Assembly (NCBI GenBank): GCA_902767225.1
Contig: CACXGN010000003.1
Coordinates: forward strand, 62,001-126,000
Direction of reading: 5' to 3'
DNA length: 64,000 bases
Source: an uncultured Eubacteriales bacterium
Lineage (GTDB): Bacteria > Bacillota > Clostridia > Christensenellales > Borkfalkiaceae
The notes beneath the pieces are model-generated. The model worked only from the letters and a program-made list of their open reading frames with translations. It had not been told where the DNA came from and ran no database searches. The translations under genes were made by a program, and so were the position numbers. Positions 17,342 to 25,036 of this stretch are shown piece after piece. Within the stretch, counting starts at the first letter, position 1. The number at the start of each line of letters is the position of its first letter.

Positions 17342-18652
17342 ATGAACAAAAAGTCTATTAAAGACGTTGACGTTAAAGGTAAAAGATGCCTTGTCAGAGT
17401 GGACTTTAACGTCCCGATGAAAGACGGTGTTATCACCGACGAAACGCGTATCAACGGCGCATTGCCCACCATTAAGTATCTTATCGATCAGGGCGCGAAA
17501 GTTATTCTTTGCTCCCATATGGGCAAGCCCCACAATATTTTCACCGAAGGTTTCGGTCTTAACAAGAAAGAAAAGAAGGCGATAGAAGCACTTCCCGAAG
17601 CTGAGCGCGACGCGGCAAAAGCCGAATATCTTAAAAAAGCGCTTAAAGATAAAGAAAAATTCTCTTTAAGACCCGTTGCCGTAAAACTCGCTGAAAAATT
17701 AGGCCAGCCCGTAACGTTTGCGGAAGACGTTGTAGGTCCGTCCGCCGACGCAGCCGTTTCCAAAATCAAAGACGGCGAAGTCGTTCTTTTGGAAAACACC
17801 CGTTTTGAGGCGGGCGAAGAGAAGAGAGACGAAAATCTTTGCAAAAAGCTCGCGTCTTATTGCGACGTTTACGTTAACGACGCTTTCGGAACTGCTCACC
17901 GTTCGCACGCGACCACCGCTGCTATCGTTGAATACGGTTTCGTTAAAACCGCCGTTTGCGGTTTCCTTATCGAAAAAGAACTTTCAGTTATGGCGGACGC
18001 TTTGGAAAACCCCGTTCGTCCTTTCGTTGCCGTTCTCGGCGGCGCTAAGGTTGCGGATAAACTTAAAGTTATTTCTAACCTTTTGGAAAAGTGCGACACT
18101 TTGATAATCGGCGGCGGTATGGCTTATACTTTCCTTAAAGCAAAAGGATACGAAGTAGGTAAATCTTTGGTGGACGACGAACAGATAGGCTATTGCAACG
18201 AAATGATGCAAAAAGCCAAAGATCTCAATAAAAAACTCGTTCTTCCGATCGACTGCATGGTCGCAAAAGACTTCCCGAATCCTATCGACGCTATTGTCGA
18301 CGCTACCGCGACTGATATCGATAAAATCCCCGCTGACTGCGAAGCGTTAGATATAGGGCCCAAGACCCGCGAACTTTTCGCAAACGAATTAAAGTCCGCA
18401 AAACTCGTTATCTGGAACGGACCTATGGGCGTATTTGAAAACCCCGTATTTGCGGCTGGCACAAACGCCGTTGCAAAGGCGATGACCGAAACGGGTGCTA
18501 CTACGATAATCGGCGGCGGTGACTCCGCGGCAGCTGTAACTCAATTAGGTTATGCGGATAAGATCACTCACATATCCACGGGCGGCGGAGCGTCTCTCGA
18601 ACTTTTCGAAGGCAAAAAACTTCCCGGAATCGAATGCTTAAACGATAAATAA
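17342..18652 (+). CDS. pgk: Phosphoglycerate kinase
   Basis: Glycolytic ATP-forming step from 1,3-bisphosphoglycerate to 3-phosphoglycerate. N-terminal [18 protein letters not shown] and C-terminal GGGDSAAAV are diagnostic. Start ATG 17342 is used because GGAGG lies 6 bases upstream; the in-frame TTG at 17330 includes that ribosome site and is excluded. The 436 residues exceed the usual 390-400. After CSHMGKPHN there is an insertion of roughly 30 charged residues (about 70-105) before the normal [14 protein letters not shown]. Such surface insertions occur in some clostridial enzymes. Confidence 0.97.
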   Translation: MNKKSIKDVDVKGKRCLVRVDFNVPMKDGVITDETRINGALPTIKYLIDQGAKVILCSHMGKPHNIFTEGFGLNKKEKKAIEALPEAERDAAKAEYLKKALKDKEKFSLRPVAVKLAEKLGQPVTFAEDVVGPSADAAVSKIKDGEVVLLENTRFEAGEEKRDENLCKKLASYCDVYVNDAFGTAHRSHATTAAIVEYGFVKTAVCGFLIEKELSVMADALENPVRPFVAVLGGAKVADKLKVISNLLEKCDTLIIGGGMAYTFLKAKGYEVGKSLVDDEQIGYCNEMMQKAKDLNKKLVLPIDCMVAKDFPNPIDAIVDATATDIDKIPADCEALDIGPKTRELFANELKSAKLVIWNGPMGVFENPVFAAGTNAVAKAMTETGATTIIGGGDSAAAVTQLGYADKITHISTGGGASLELFEGKKLPGIECLNDK

Positions 18653-18670
18653 AAAGGAGAGAAAATCAAC

Positions 18671-19417
18671 ATGAGAAAACCTATAATTGCAGGAAACTGG
18701 AAAATGAATAAGACTGCGGCGGAAGCCGAAGCGCTTATAAACGAACTTAAACCCTTAGTTAAAAAGGCTAAACCCGAAGTTGTAATCTGCGTTCCTTATA
18801 CCGATTTATGGATCGCCGCAAAATCCGTGCTCGGCACTAACATCAAACTCGGTGCGGAAAACGTCGCTTGGGCGGACAGCGGTGCTTTCACCGGTGAAAT
18901 TTCCGCGGCTATGCTTAAAGAGATCGGCGTTGAATATGTTATCATAGGGCACAGCGAACGTCGTCAATACTTCGGCGAAACCAACGAAAGTGTAAACAAA
19001 AGAACCAAACAGGCTTTATCAAACGGCTTAAAACCCATCGTTTGCGTTGGCGAAACTTTGGAAGAAAGAGAAAAGAACAAAACCAAAAAAGTTCTTAAAA
19101 AACAGGTTTTGGAAGGATTTGACGGCATAACCGATTTCTCGAATATCGTTATTGCGTATGAACCCGTTTGGGCTATCGGAACCGGAAAGACCGCAACCGC
19201 TGAAGACGCAAATAAGACTATCGGATATATCAGAAGTCTTATCAAAAAGACGTATGGTGCGGAAGTCGCTAAAAATCTCCGTATTCAATACGGCGGAAGT
19301 ATGAAACCTTCTAACTGCAAAGAACTTATGGCGATGAGAAATATTGACGGCGGCCTTATCGGCGGCGCTGCGCTTAAAGCCGAAGACTTTGCGGCTATCG
19401 TAAACTACAAAGACTAA
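18671..19417 (+). CDS. tpiA: Triosephosphate isomerase
   Basis: Interconverts dihydroxyacetone phosphate and glyceraldehyde 3-phosphate. 248 residues, standard length. Catalytic Lys is in NWKMNK, His in IIGHSERRQYFGE and Glu in AYEPVWAIGTGKTA; the phosphate loop YGGSMKPSN is intact. It is 18 bases after pgk with its own AGGAGAG site, so they are cotranscribed. Confidence 0.98.
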   Translation: MRKPIIAGNWKMNKTAAEAEALINELKPLVKKAKPEVVICVPYTDLWIAAKSVLGTNIKLGAENVAWADSGAFTGEISAAMLKEIGVEYVIIGHSERRQYFGETNESVNKRTKQALSNGLKPIVCVGETLEEREKNKTKKVLKKQVLEGFDGITDFSNIVIAYEPVWAIGTGKTATAEDANKTIGYIRSLIKKTYGAEVAKNLRIQYGGSMKPSNCKELMAMRNIDGGLIGGAALKAEDFAAIVNYKD

Positions 19418-19434
19418 TTAATTAAAGATCACAA

Positions 19435-19459
19435 AAGGGCACAAAAAATTTGTGCCCTT
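19435..19459. terminator. Hairpin between tpiA and gpmI
   Basis: An 11-base-pair stem AAGGGCACAAA / TTTGTGCCCTT with an AAA loop. No T-tract follows on the plus strand, so it may be an RNA processing or stability element or a weak attenuator rather than a terminator. It excludes the in-frame GTG at 19452 as the gpmI start. Confidence 0.5.
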
Positions 19460-19475
19460 AATCACGGTAATAAGT

Positions 19476-21050
19476 ATGAAAAATAGACCTAACTGTATAA
19501 TTATTATGGACGGCTACGGGTATAACCCGGAGTTAAAGGGCAACGCTATCGCCGCGGCAAACGGCAAACGCGTTAAAGAACTGCTTGAAAAGTATCCGTC
19601 AACTCTTATCGGCGCAAGCGGTATGGACGTCGGTCTTCCGGACGGACAAATGGGCAACTCCGAAGTCGGGCACTTGAACATCGGCGCGGGTAGAATAGTT
19701 TATCAGGACTTAACTAAGATAACCAAATCTATTTCGGACGGAGACTTTTTCTCTAACCCTGCACTTTTAAAGGCTATCGATAACGCAGTAATTAACGGCA
19801 AAAAATTGCATTTATACGGGCTTTTGTCCACGGGCGGCGTTCATAGTCATATAACCCATCTTTTCGCTCTTTTAAAGCTTGCAAAAGACAAAGGCGTTAA
19901 GGAAACTTACGTTCATTGCTTTATGGATGGGAGAGATACCGATCCTACGTCGGGTCTTTCGTTCGTTCGCGAACTCGAAGAAGAAATCAAGAAAATAAAC
20001 TACGGCAAAATCGCGTCCGTTTGCGGAAGATACTATGTTATGGACCGTGATAACAACTGGGACAGAATAGAAAAAGCATACGATATGTTGACGGCAGGTA
20101 TGGGCGAAAAGGCGATCTCCGCGGAAACCGCGCTTAAAGCAAGTTATGATAAAGGCGTTACGGACGAATTCGTCCTTCCCACAAACATAACTGAAAACGG
20201 CAACCCCATAGGGCTTATCGAAAAGGGCGACTCTATAATCTTTTTCAACTTCCGTCCAGACCGCGCAAGGCAGATAACAAGAGCGATGTCTCAAAAAGAT
20301 TTCACGCCTTATTTTGACGAAGAAAAGGGCAAGAATATGTATTTTGAAAGAAAGAGCGGATTCCTTGCTCCGACGTATACCGGATTTGCGGTTTACGACG
20401 CGTCTTTTAAAGACGTGTTCGTTGCCTTCCCGCCGGACGAGATAAAAAACACACTTCCGCAGTATCTATCTTCGTTAAACCTTACGCAACTTCATATTGC
20501 GGAAACCGAAAAATACGCGCACGTAACGTTTTTCTTTAACGCAAAACTCGAAGCGCCTGTCGAAGGTGAAACGAGAATTGTTATTCCGTCGCCAAAAGTT
20601 GCGACTTACGACTTAAAACCAGAAATGAGCGCATATGAGGTTACGGACAGGGTATTAGAAGAACTCTCTACCGGAAAATACGACGTAATGATACTTAACT
20701 TTGCCAACTGCGATATGGTAGGGCACACGGGAGTGTTCGACGCGGCAGTTAAAGCCGTTTCAGCCGTTGACGAGTGCGTAGGCAAAGTTGTTGATAAAAT
20801 TCTTGCTATGGGCGGCACGGCGATTCTTACCGCCGATCACGGAAATGCAGACAAAATGTTCGACGAAAACGGAAATCCGTTCACCGCGCACACCACAAAC
20901 AGAGTTCCGCTTGCCGTTATAGGCGAAAGGTTTATCGGCAAAAAATTAAAAGACGGCGGCAAACTTTGCGACATCGCGCCCACGCTTTTAGATATGATGG
21001 AAATCGAAAAGCCAAAAGAAATGACGGGCGAAAGTTTAATAGTAAAATAA
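19476..21050 (+). CDS. gpmI: 2,3-bisphosphoglycerate-independent phosphoglycerate mutase
   Basis: Manganese enzyme of the alkaline phosphatase superfamily converting 3- to 2-phosphoglycerate. The metal-binding start IIIMDGYGYN, the phosphoserine motif GQMGNSEVGHLNIGAGR, MDGRDTDPTSG and the C-terminal LTADHGNADKM and HTTNRVPL are all present. I use ATG 19476 (524 residues); GTG 19452 lies in the preceding hairpin. It is the third gene of the pgk-tpiA-gpmI glycolytic cluster. Confidence 0.96.
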   Translation: MKNRPNCIIIMDGYGYNPELKGNAIAAANGKRVKELLEKYPSTLIGASGMDVGLPDGQMGNSEVGHLNIGAGRIVYQDLTKITKSISDGDFFSNPALLKAIDNAVINGKKLHLYGLLSTGGVHSHITHLFALLKLAKDKGVKETYVHCFMDGRDTDPTSGLSFVRELEEEIKKINYGKIASVCGRYYVMDRDNNWDRIEKAYDMLTAGMGEKAISAETALKASYDKGVTDEFVLPTNITENGNPIGLIEKGDSIIFFNFRPDRARQITRAMSQKDFTPYFDEEKGKNMYFERKSGFLAPTYTGFAVYDASFKDVFVAFPPDEIKNTLPQYLSSLNLTQLHIAETEKYAHVTFFFNAKLEAPVEGETRIVIPSPKVATYDLKPEMSAYEVTDRVLEELSTGKYDVMILNFANCDMVGHTGVFDAAVKAVSAVDECVGKVVDKILAMGGTAILTADHGNADKMFDENGNPFTAHTTNRVPLAVIGERFIGKKLKDGGKLCDIAPTLLDMMEIEKPKEMTGESLIVK

Positions 21051-21067
21051 AAATACCTAAAAAACAG

Positions 21068-21096
21068 TTGTAAAAAGATATTTTATGTGTTATAAT
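21068..21096 (+). promoter_or_regulatory. secG promoter
   Basis: TTGTAA (21068-21073), 17-base spacer, TATAAT (21091-21096), about 38 bases before the secG ATG, with TAGGAGAA as ribosome site. Confidence 0.75.
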
Positions 21097-21133
21097 TTAT
21101 ACGCTTTTTATATAACTTAGGTTAGGAGAAACT

Positions 21134-21436
21134 ATGAATTTATTGAATATGCTCATGGCGAGCGGCGGATTTTGGAATATCTGGCACGGCTGGCTTAAAA
21201 TAGTCGCGCTTGTGATCATGGCGATAAGCGCCTTGTTTATAATACTCGTGGTCCTGTTTCAACCGGGCAACTCCTCGGGGGTAAGCGCACTCGGCGGAAC
21301 TACCGAAACTTTTTTAGGTAAAAATAAAAGTAAAACGTTTGAACACAGAATGAAAAAACTTACCGTTATCGCGGGAATAGTTTTTGCGGTTTTGTGCGTA
21401 GTGTTTGCTATCGTGGCACTTTTTGCTAACGCGTAA
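21134..21436 (+). CDS. secG: Preprotein translocase subunit SecG
   Basis: Small partner of SecYE that assists protein export. 100 residues with two membrane helices (about 20-40 and 76-98) joined by the conserved segment LVVLFQPGNSSGVSALGGTTETFLGKNK. It is transcribed from its own promoter and ends in a hairpin terminator. Location beside smpB and ssrA is common in Firmicutes, although rnr, usually between them, is absent here. Confidence 0.93.
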   Translation: MNLLNMLMASGGFWNIWHGWLKIVALVIMAISALFIILVVLFQPGNSSGVSALGGTTETFLGKNKSKTFEHRMKKLTVIAGIVFAVLCVVFAIVALFANA

Positions 21437-21453
21437 AGAAAAAGTTTTTACTT

Positions 21454-21487
21454 CGGCAGTTTTCGCAAGAGAACTGCCGTTTTGTTT
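21454..21487 (+). terminator. secG terminator
   Basis: Stem CGGCAGTT-TTC / GAG-AACTGCCG around a GCAA tetraloop, followed by TTTTGTTT. Confidence 0.85.
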
Positions 21488-21520
21488 ATTAAACTGTATA
21501 AAAATTATCATATTTCGGTG

Positions 21521-21526
21521 TATAAT
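21521..21526 (+). promoter_or_regulatory. -10 element placed for a leaderless smpB mRNA
   Basis: Perfect TATAAT ending 5 bases before the smpB ATG (21532), so the expected start site is at or within a base or two of the start codon. No clear -35 hexamer is seen and no good ribosome site precedes the ATG. Confidence 0.5.
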
Positions 21527-21531
21527 CATTT

Positions 21532-21984
21532 ATGGACGGAAAGGTTATAGCGCAAAATAGGGCGGCTGGTTTTGAATATTTCATTTTGGAAAGATACGAG
21601 GCGGGTATCGTGCTTGACGGTGCCGAAGTTAAATCTCTCCGCCGCGGCAACGTGAATTTAAAAGACAGTTTTTGCCTTATGTATGGCGGTGAAATGTTTA
21701 TAAAGAACATGCACATTTCCGTCTACGATAAAGGTGGCGCATTTAACAGTAAAGATGCAAAAAGGGACAGAAAACTTTTGTTGCATAAAGACGAAATGAT
21801 AAAGATAAATTCCGCAGTCGCTCAAAAGGGGTTAACGCTTATTCCGTTAAAACTTTATTTTAAGCAGGCGTTAATTAAAGTGGAACTCGGGCTTTGTAAA
21901 GGCAAACACACTTACGATAAGAAAAATACGCTCAAAGAAAAAGATTTAAATCGTGAACAAGAGCGTGAAATAAAAAATTATTAA
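21532..21984 (+). CDS. smpB: SsrA-binding protein SmpB
   Basis: RNA-binding OB-fold protein that delivers tmRNA to stalled ribosomes for trans-translation. 150 residues. Diagnostic blocks are QNRAAGFEYFILERYEAGIVLDGAEVKSLRRGNVNLKDSF and KLYFKQALIKVELGLCKGKHTYDK, with the basic C-terminal tail. The usual N-terminus fits ATG 21532, yet the ribosome site is poor and a TATAAT box sits just upstream, suggesting a leaderless message. Its RNA partner ssrA lies 2.3 kb downstream, separated by metY-metA. Confidence 0.96.
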   Translation: MDGKVIAQNRAAGFEYFILERYEAGIVLDGAEVKSLRRGNVNLKDSFCLMYGGEMFIKNMHISVYDKGGAFNSKDAKRDRKLLLHKDEMIKINSAVAQKGLTLIPLKLYFKQALIKVELGLCKGKHTYDKKNTLKEKDLNREQEREIKNY

Positions 21985-21997
21985 AAGAGGTAATAAA

Positions 21998-23281
21998 ATG
22001 GCGAAAAAAAGAATTGAAACTATTTGCGTTCAAGGCGGATATACTCCAAAAAACGGCGAACCAAGACAAATACCTATCTATCAAAGCACCACGTTTAAAT
22101 ACGACACCAGCGAAGATATGGGTAAACTTTTCGACTTAGAGGCAAGCGGTTATTTCTATACTCGCCTTCAAAACCCCACTAACGACTTGGTTGCAAAAAA
22201 ACTTACGGAACTTGAAGGGGGAACTGCGGGTATGCTTACTTCTTCGGGACAAGCCGCGAACTTCTTTGCGGTATTTAACATAGCAAACTGTGGCGATCAC
22301 GTAGTTTCAAGCTCGACGATATACGGCGGAACTTTTAACCTTTTTGCCGTAACCATGAAAAAAATGGGTATCGATTTTACTTTCGTATCGCCCGACAGCA
22401 CGGAAGAAGAATTAGATAAAGCATTCCGTCCGAATACCAAACTTGTTTTCGGCGAAACCATCGCAAACCCTGCTTGCTCGGTTTTGGATATCGAAAAGTT
22501 TGCAAAAGTCGCACATAAACACGGCGTTCCGTTTATTATTGACAACACGTTCGCAACTCCTATAAATTGCAGACCGATAGAGTGGGGCGCGGATATAGTT
22601 ACGCACTCAACCACAAAATATATCGACGGACACGGTTCTGGCGTAGGTGGTGCTATTATCGACTCGGGTAAATTTGACTGGAATAAATATGCCGATAAAT
22701 TCCCCGGTCTCACTACTCCCGATGACAGTTATCATGGCATAGTATATACTGAAAAATTCGGGCTGGGCGGCGCGTTTATCACAAAATGCACAGCGCAACT
22801 TATGAGAGATTTCGGCTCGATTCAGTCTCCGCAAAACGCTTATTACGTTAACTTGGGGCTTGAAAGTTTGCACGTAAGAATGAAACGCCACGCCGAAAAC
22901 GGACAAAAAGTGGCGGAGTTTTTAAGTAAACACCCGAAGATAGAATTCGTAAACTATTGTGGACTTCCAAACGATAAATATCATGAACTTGCGAAAAAAT
23001 ATTTGCCGAACGGTTCTTGCGGCGTTCTCGCTTTCGCAATAAAGGGAACGAGAAAAGACGCAGAAACATTTATGAAAAACTTAAAAGTAGCGGCGATCGA
23101 AACGCACGTTGCCGATGCAAGAACTTGCTGTCTGCACCCCGCAAGCGCAACGCACCGTCAACTTACCGACGAACAACTTATTGCTTGCGGTATAACTCCC
23201 ACGCTAATAAGATACTCATGCGGAATTGAAAACGCAGACGATTTAATAGAAGATATTGCTCAGGCTCTCGAAAAAATTTAA
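21998..23281 (+). CDS. metY: O-acetylhomoserine sulfhydrylase (PLP enzyme)
   Basis: Makes homocysteine from O-acetylhomoserine and sulfide. Cys/Met-metabolism PLP family, 427 residues, the length of the MetY branch rather than the shorter MetB/MetC enzymes. Visible are the PYxRxxNPT-like FYTRLQNPTND, the SSGQAA phosphate loop, DNTFATP and the PLP lysine in THSTTKYIDGHG. It pairs with the following MetA, whose residue 111 predicts the acetyl form of the substrate. It starts 14 bases after smpB with an AAGAGG site, so they may share a transcript. Confidence 0.93.
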   Translation: MAKKRIETICVQGGYTPKNGEPRQIPIYQSTTFKYDTSEDMGKLFDLEASGYFYTRLQNPTNDLVAKKLTELEGGTAGMLTSSGQAANFFAVFNIANCGDHVVSSSTIYGGTFNLFAVTMKKMGIDFTFVSPDSTEEELDKAFRPNTKLVFGETIANPACSVLDIEKFAKVAHKHGVPFIIDNTFATPINCRPIEWGADIVTHSTTKYIDGHGSGVGGAIIDSGKFDWNKYADKFPGLTTPDDSYHGIVYTEKFGLGGAFITKCTAQLMRDFGSIQSPQNAYYVNLGLESLHVRMKRHAENGQKVAEFLSKHPKIEFVNYCGLPNDKYHELAKKYLPNGSCGVLAFAIKGTRKDAETFMKNLKVAAIETHVADARTCCLHPASATHRQLTDEQLIACGITPTLIRYSCGIENADDLIEDIAQALEKI

Positions 23282-23299
23282 ACTACGGAGGGTAACATA

Positions 23300-24220
23300 G
23301 TGCCCATAATTGTTCCAAAAGATATACCGGCTACGAAGATACTGCAAGATGAAAACATTTTCGTTATGAACGAAAAGCGTGCGTTAAAGCAAGATATTCG
23401 TCCGCTTGAAATAGCGATCTTAAACTTAATGCCTACTAAGATAGTTACCGAAACACAGTTTATGAGATTGCTGTCTAATTCTCCGCTCCAAATTAATATC
23501 ACGCTTTTAAGCACGGAAAGTTACGTCGGAAAGAACACGCCGATAGAACATCTTCAAAAGTTTTATAAGCCTTTTTCTGCGGTTAAAAATAAAAAGTTCG
23601 ACGGCATGATAATTACCGGCGCTCCCGTTGAAGATATCGAGTTTACCGACGTTAAGTATTGGGACGAACTTAAAGAGATTTTCGAATATGCAAAAACCAA
23701 CGTTACCAGCACGATATTTATCTGTTGGGGCGCACAAGCCGGACTTTATTATTATTACGGTATAGAAAAGCATAAATTAGACAAAAAACTTTTCGGAATA
23801 TATAAGCACAAAAAACTCGTAAAATACGATAGACTGCTTAAAGGCACAGACGATAGGTTTTATATGCCGCACTCTCGCCATACCACCGTTTACGAACAGG
23901 ATATTAAAAACTGTAAAGATTTGGTGCTTTTGGCGTCAAGTAAAGAAGCGGGCGCGGGAATAATAAGGTCAAAGGATAATAAATTTATCTTTATAACGGG
24001 GCACGCAGAATACGATAGGGATACCTTAGAAAAAGAATATAAAAGAGATTTGGAAAGGGGGCTTCCTATCGATCCGCCCGAAAATTATTACGTAAACGGA
24101 AAAAGCGGAGAGATAAAAATGTGCTGGGCGTCCACCGCAAACCTTATTTATATGAACTGGCTTAACCACTACGTATATCAGTTAACGCCTTATGAAATAG
24201 ACGAAATCAATAAAAAATAA
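23300..24220 (+). CDS. metAA: Homoserine O-acetyltransferase (MetA/MetAA)
   Basis: Activates homoserine for methionine synthesis. 306 residues, GTG start at 23300 with GGAGG 9 bases upstream. N-terminal PIIVPKDIPATKIL is typical of the MetA family, and the nucleophile Cys142 lies in FICWGAQAGLYYYYG. Position 111 (GAPVE) is Glu. In characterised family members Glu111 favours acetyl-CoA and Gly111 succinyl-CoA, so I predict O-acetylhomoserine as product, matching the adjacent O-acetylhomoserine sulfhydrylase. Confidence 0.94.
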   Translation: MPIIVPKDIPATKILQDENIFVMNEKRALKQDIRPLEIAILNLMPTKIVTETQFMRLLSNSPLQINITLLSTESYVGKNTPIEHLQKFYKPFSAVKNKKFDGMIITGAPVEDIEFTDVKYWDELKEIFEYAKTNVTSTIFICWGAQAGLYYYYGIEKHKLDKKLFGIYKHKKLVKYDRLLKGTDDRFYMPHSRHTTVYEQDIKNCKDLVLLASSKEAGAGIIRSKDNKFIFITGHAEYDRDTLEKEYKRDLERGLPIDPPENYYVNGKSGEIKMCWASTANLIYMNWLNHYVYQLTPYEIDEINKK

Positions 24221-24242
24221 AAGGAGAAATCCTTTTATCTTT

Positions 24243-24590
24243 GGGGGTGAATCAGTTTCGATTGGGCGACCGAGATAAATCGTAAGCATACCGAAGGTCC
24301 GGCTTCGTTAAAACGGAACCTTAAATTTAAATGCTAATAATCAAAAATTAGCTTACGCAGCGTAATTGCGTTCGTCTTTCCGAAAATTCCCGTCGTTTTC
24401 GGAGTAGGCGTCAGTAAGACGGGTAATATTTTCAGAATCGAGCCGCGTTTTGGGAATATAATTTAGCGGTTATGAGGAAGTTATAGGTTTCCGACGACCG
24501 TAACTTTTTCGAGATCTAACGTTGGATAAGTATGTAGAAAGTTTTATCAAAGCGTTCAAGACCGGAGTGCAAGTCTCCGCATCTCCACCA
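24243..24590 (+). ncRNA. ssrA: Transfer-messenger RNA
   Basis: Rescues stalled ribosomes together with SmpB. The 5' GGGGGUG pairs with 3' CAUCUCC before discriminator A and an encoded CCA (24588-24590), giving a 7-base-pair acceptor stem with the G3-U70 pair needed for alanylation. The T-arm is CGGAG / CUCCG with loop UGCAAGU, where the usual second U is G. The tag-coding segment is 24333-24365. No promoter is visible in the 22-base gap after metA, so it may be processed from a longer transcript or use a promoter inside metA. A strong terminator follows. Confidence 0.93.
24333..24365 (+). other. tmRNA tag reading frame
   Basis: GCT resume codon followed by nine more codons and TAA, encoding A-NNQKLAYAA. 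This is the only frame here giving a tag-like peptide with an Ala-Ala end. Most tags end ALAA, LAA or similar; here Tyr occupies the usual Leu position. Confidence 0.82.
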
Positions 24591-24593
24591 AAA

Positions 24594-24627
24594 AAAGAAA
24601 GGTAGTTATTCTACCTTTCTTTTTTTG
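24594..24627 (+). terminator. ssrA terminator
   Basis: A 12-base-pair stem AAAGAAAGGTAG / CTACCTTTCTTT with loop TTATT and a run of T, starting three bases after the CCA end. Confidence 0.92.
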
Positions 24628-24641
24628 CGTATAGTTGTATT

Positions 24642-24655
24642 ATGCGGAGACTTGC
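24642..24655 (-). repeat. Inverted 14-base copy of the tmRNA 3' end
   Basis: Bases 24642-24655 are the exact reverse complement of 24569-24582, the T-loop and 3' T-arm of ssrA. The terminator lies between the copies. It may be scar or attachment-site debris from an integration event at ssrA, or a structural element in read-through RNA. Confidence 0.7.
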
Positions 24656-24663
24656 TGGGGGAG

Positions 24664-24684
24664 AAAATCGGCGGTTGCCGATTT
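24664..24684. repeat. Palindromic direct repeat, left copy
   Basis: Stem AAATCGGC, loop GGTT, stem GCCGATTT, preceded by A. The identical 21 bases recur in the same orientation at 26062-26082. Together they bracket the AT-rich segment holding the candidate RNA and licD. The left copy is followed by TTT and could also act as a weak terminator. Confidence 0.8.
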
Positions 24685-24742
24685 TTTAGATTAAAAGTAT
24701 TTATATTAAAAAATATTAAATCAAATTTAATTATTCTTATTA

Positions 24743-24771
24743 TTGCAATTATTTGTTAACTATGATAAAAT
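24743..24771 (+). promoter_or_regulatory. Promoter of the candidate small RNA
   Basis: TTGCAA (24743-24748), 17-base spacer, TAAAAT (24766-24771). The expected start is about 24778, exactly where the outer stem of the RNA begins. Confidence 0.7.
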
Positions 24772-24777
24772 AAAAAT

Positions 24778-24935
24778 GCGACGTTAACTTAATATTATAA
24801 AACTCAAAGTATATTTCGGTGAGAGTGTATTCTTTCGCGGATTCATACAAATCTTTGAGTGATTATGTTAGCGTCGCAGCAAAGCGAAAGATGCATTTTT
24901 ACAAGTGCCGTTTGCTTTGCAGCGGCACTTTTTTT
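24778..24935 (+). ncRNA. Candidate structured small RNA of unknown family
   Basis: About 158 bases with promoter, structure and terminator but no reading frame or ribosome site. The outer stem GCGACGTTAAC (24778-24788) / GTTAGCGTCGC (24867-24877) has one G-U pair. Next come an asymmetric internal bubble of 13 and 6 bases, a second perfect stem ACTCAAAG (24802-24809) / CTTTGAGT (24853-24860), and a 43-base apical region. GCAAAGC (24879-24885) is exactly complementary to GCTTTGC (24914-24920) in the terminator loop, allowing a pseudoknot or antiterminator. The rod with a central bubble recalls 6S RNA, though it is short and I cannot match the sequence to any family. Confidence 0.65.
24903..24935 (+). 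terminator. Terminator of the candidate small RNA
   Basis: Stem AAGTGCCG / CGGCACTT followed by TTTTT. The loop carries GCTTTGC, complementary to an upstream GCAAAGC. Confidence 0.88.
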
Positions 24936-25036
24936 ATTTAAATAAAGACTTTAGAAAAACTTAATGTCTATTTCTTTGTTAATCGGTAGTAATTAAAATT
25001 GATTTAATTTTTTGAAAAAAATAAGGAGTTTTAAAA

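Noticed and set aside
19452..19475. Upstream GTG start for gpmI
   Set aside because: It lies inside the preceding hairpin and lacks a ribosome site; ATG 19476 gives the normal N-terminus.
21985..21997. SAM or other methionine riboswitch before metY
   Set aside because: Only 13 bases separate smpB and metY, so there is no room for one; metA likewise has only a ribosome site upstream.
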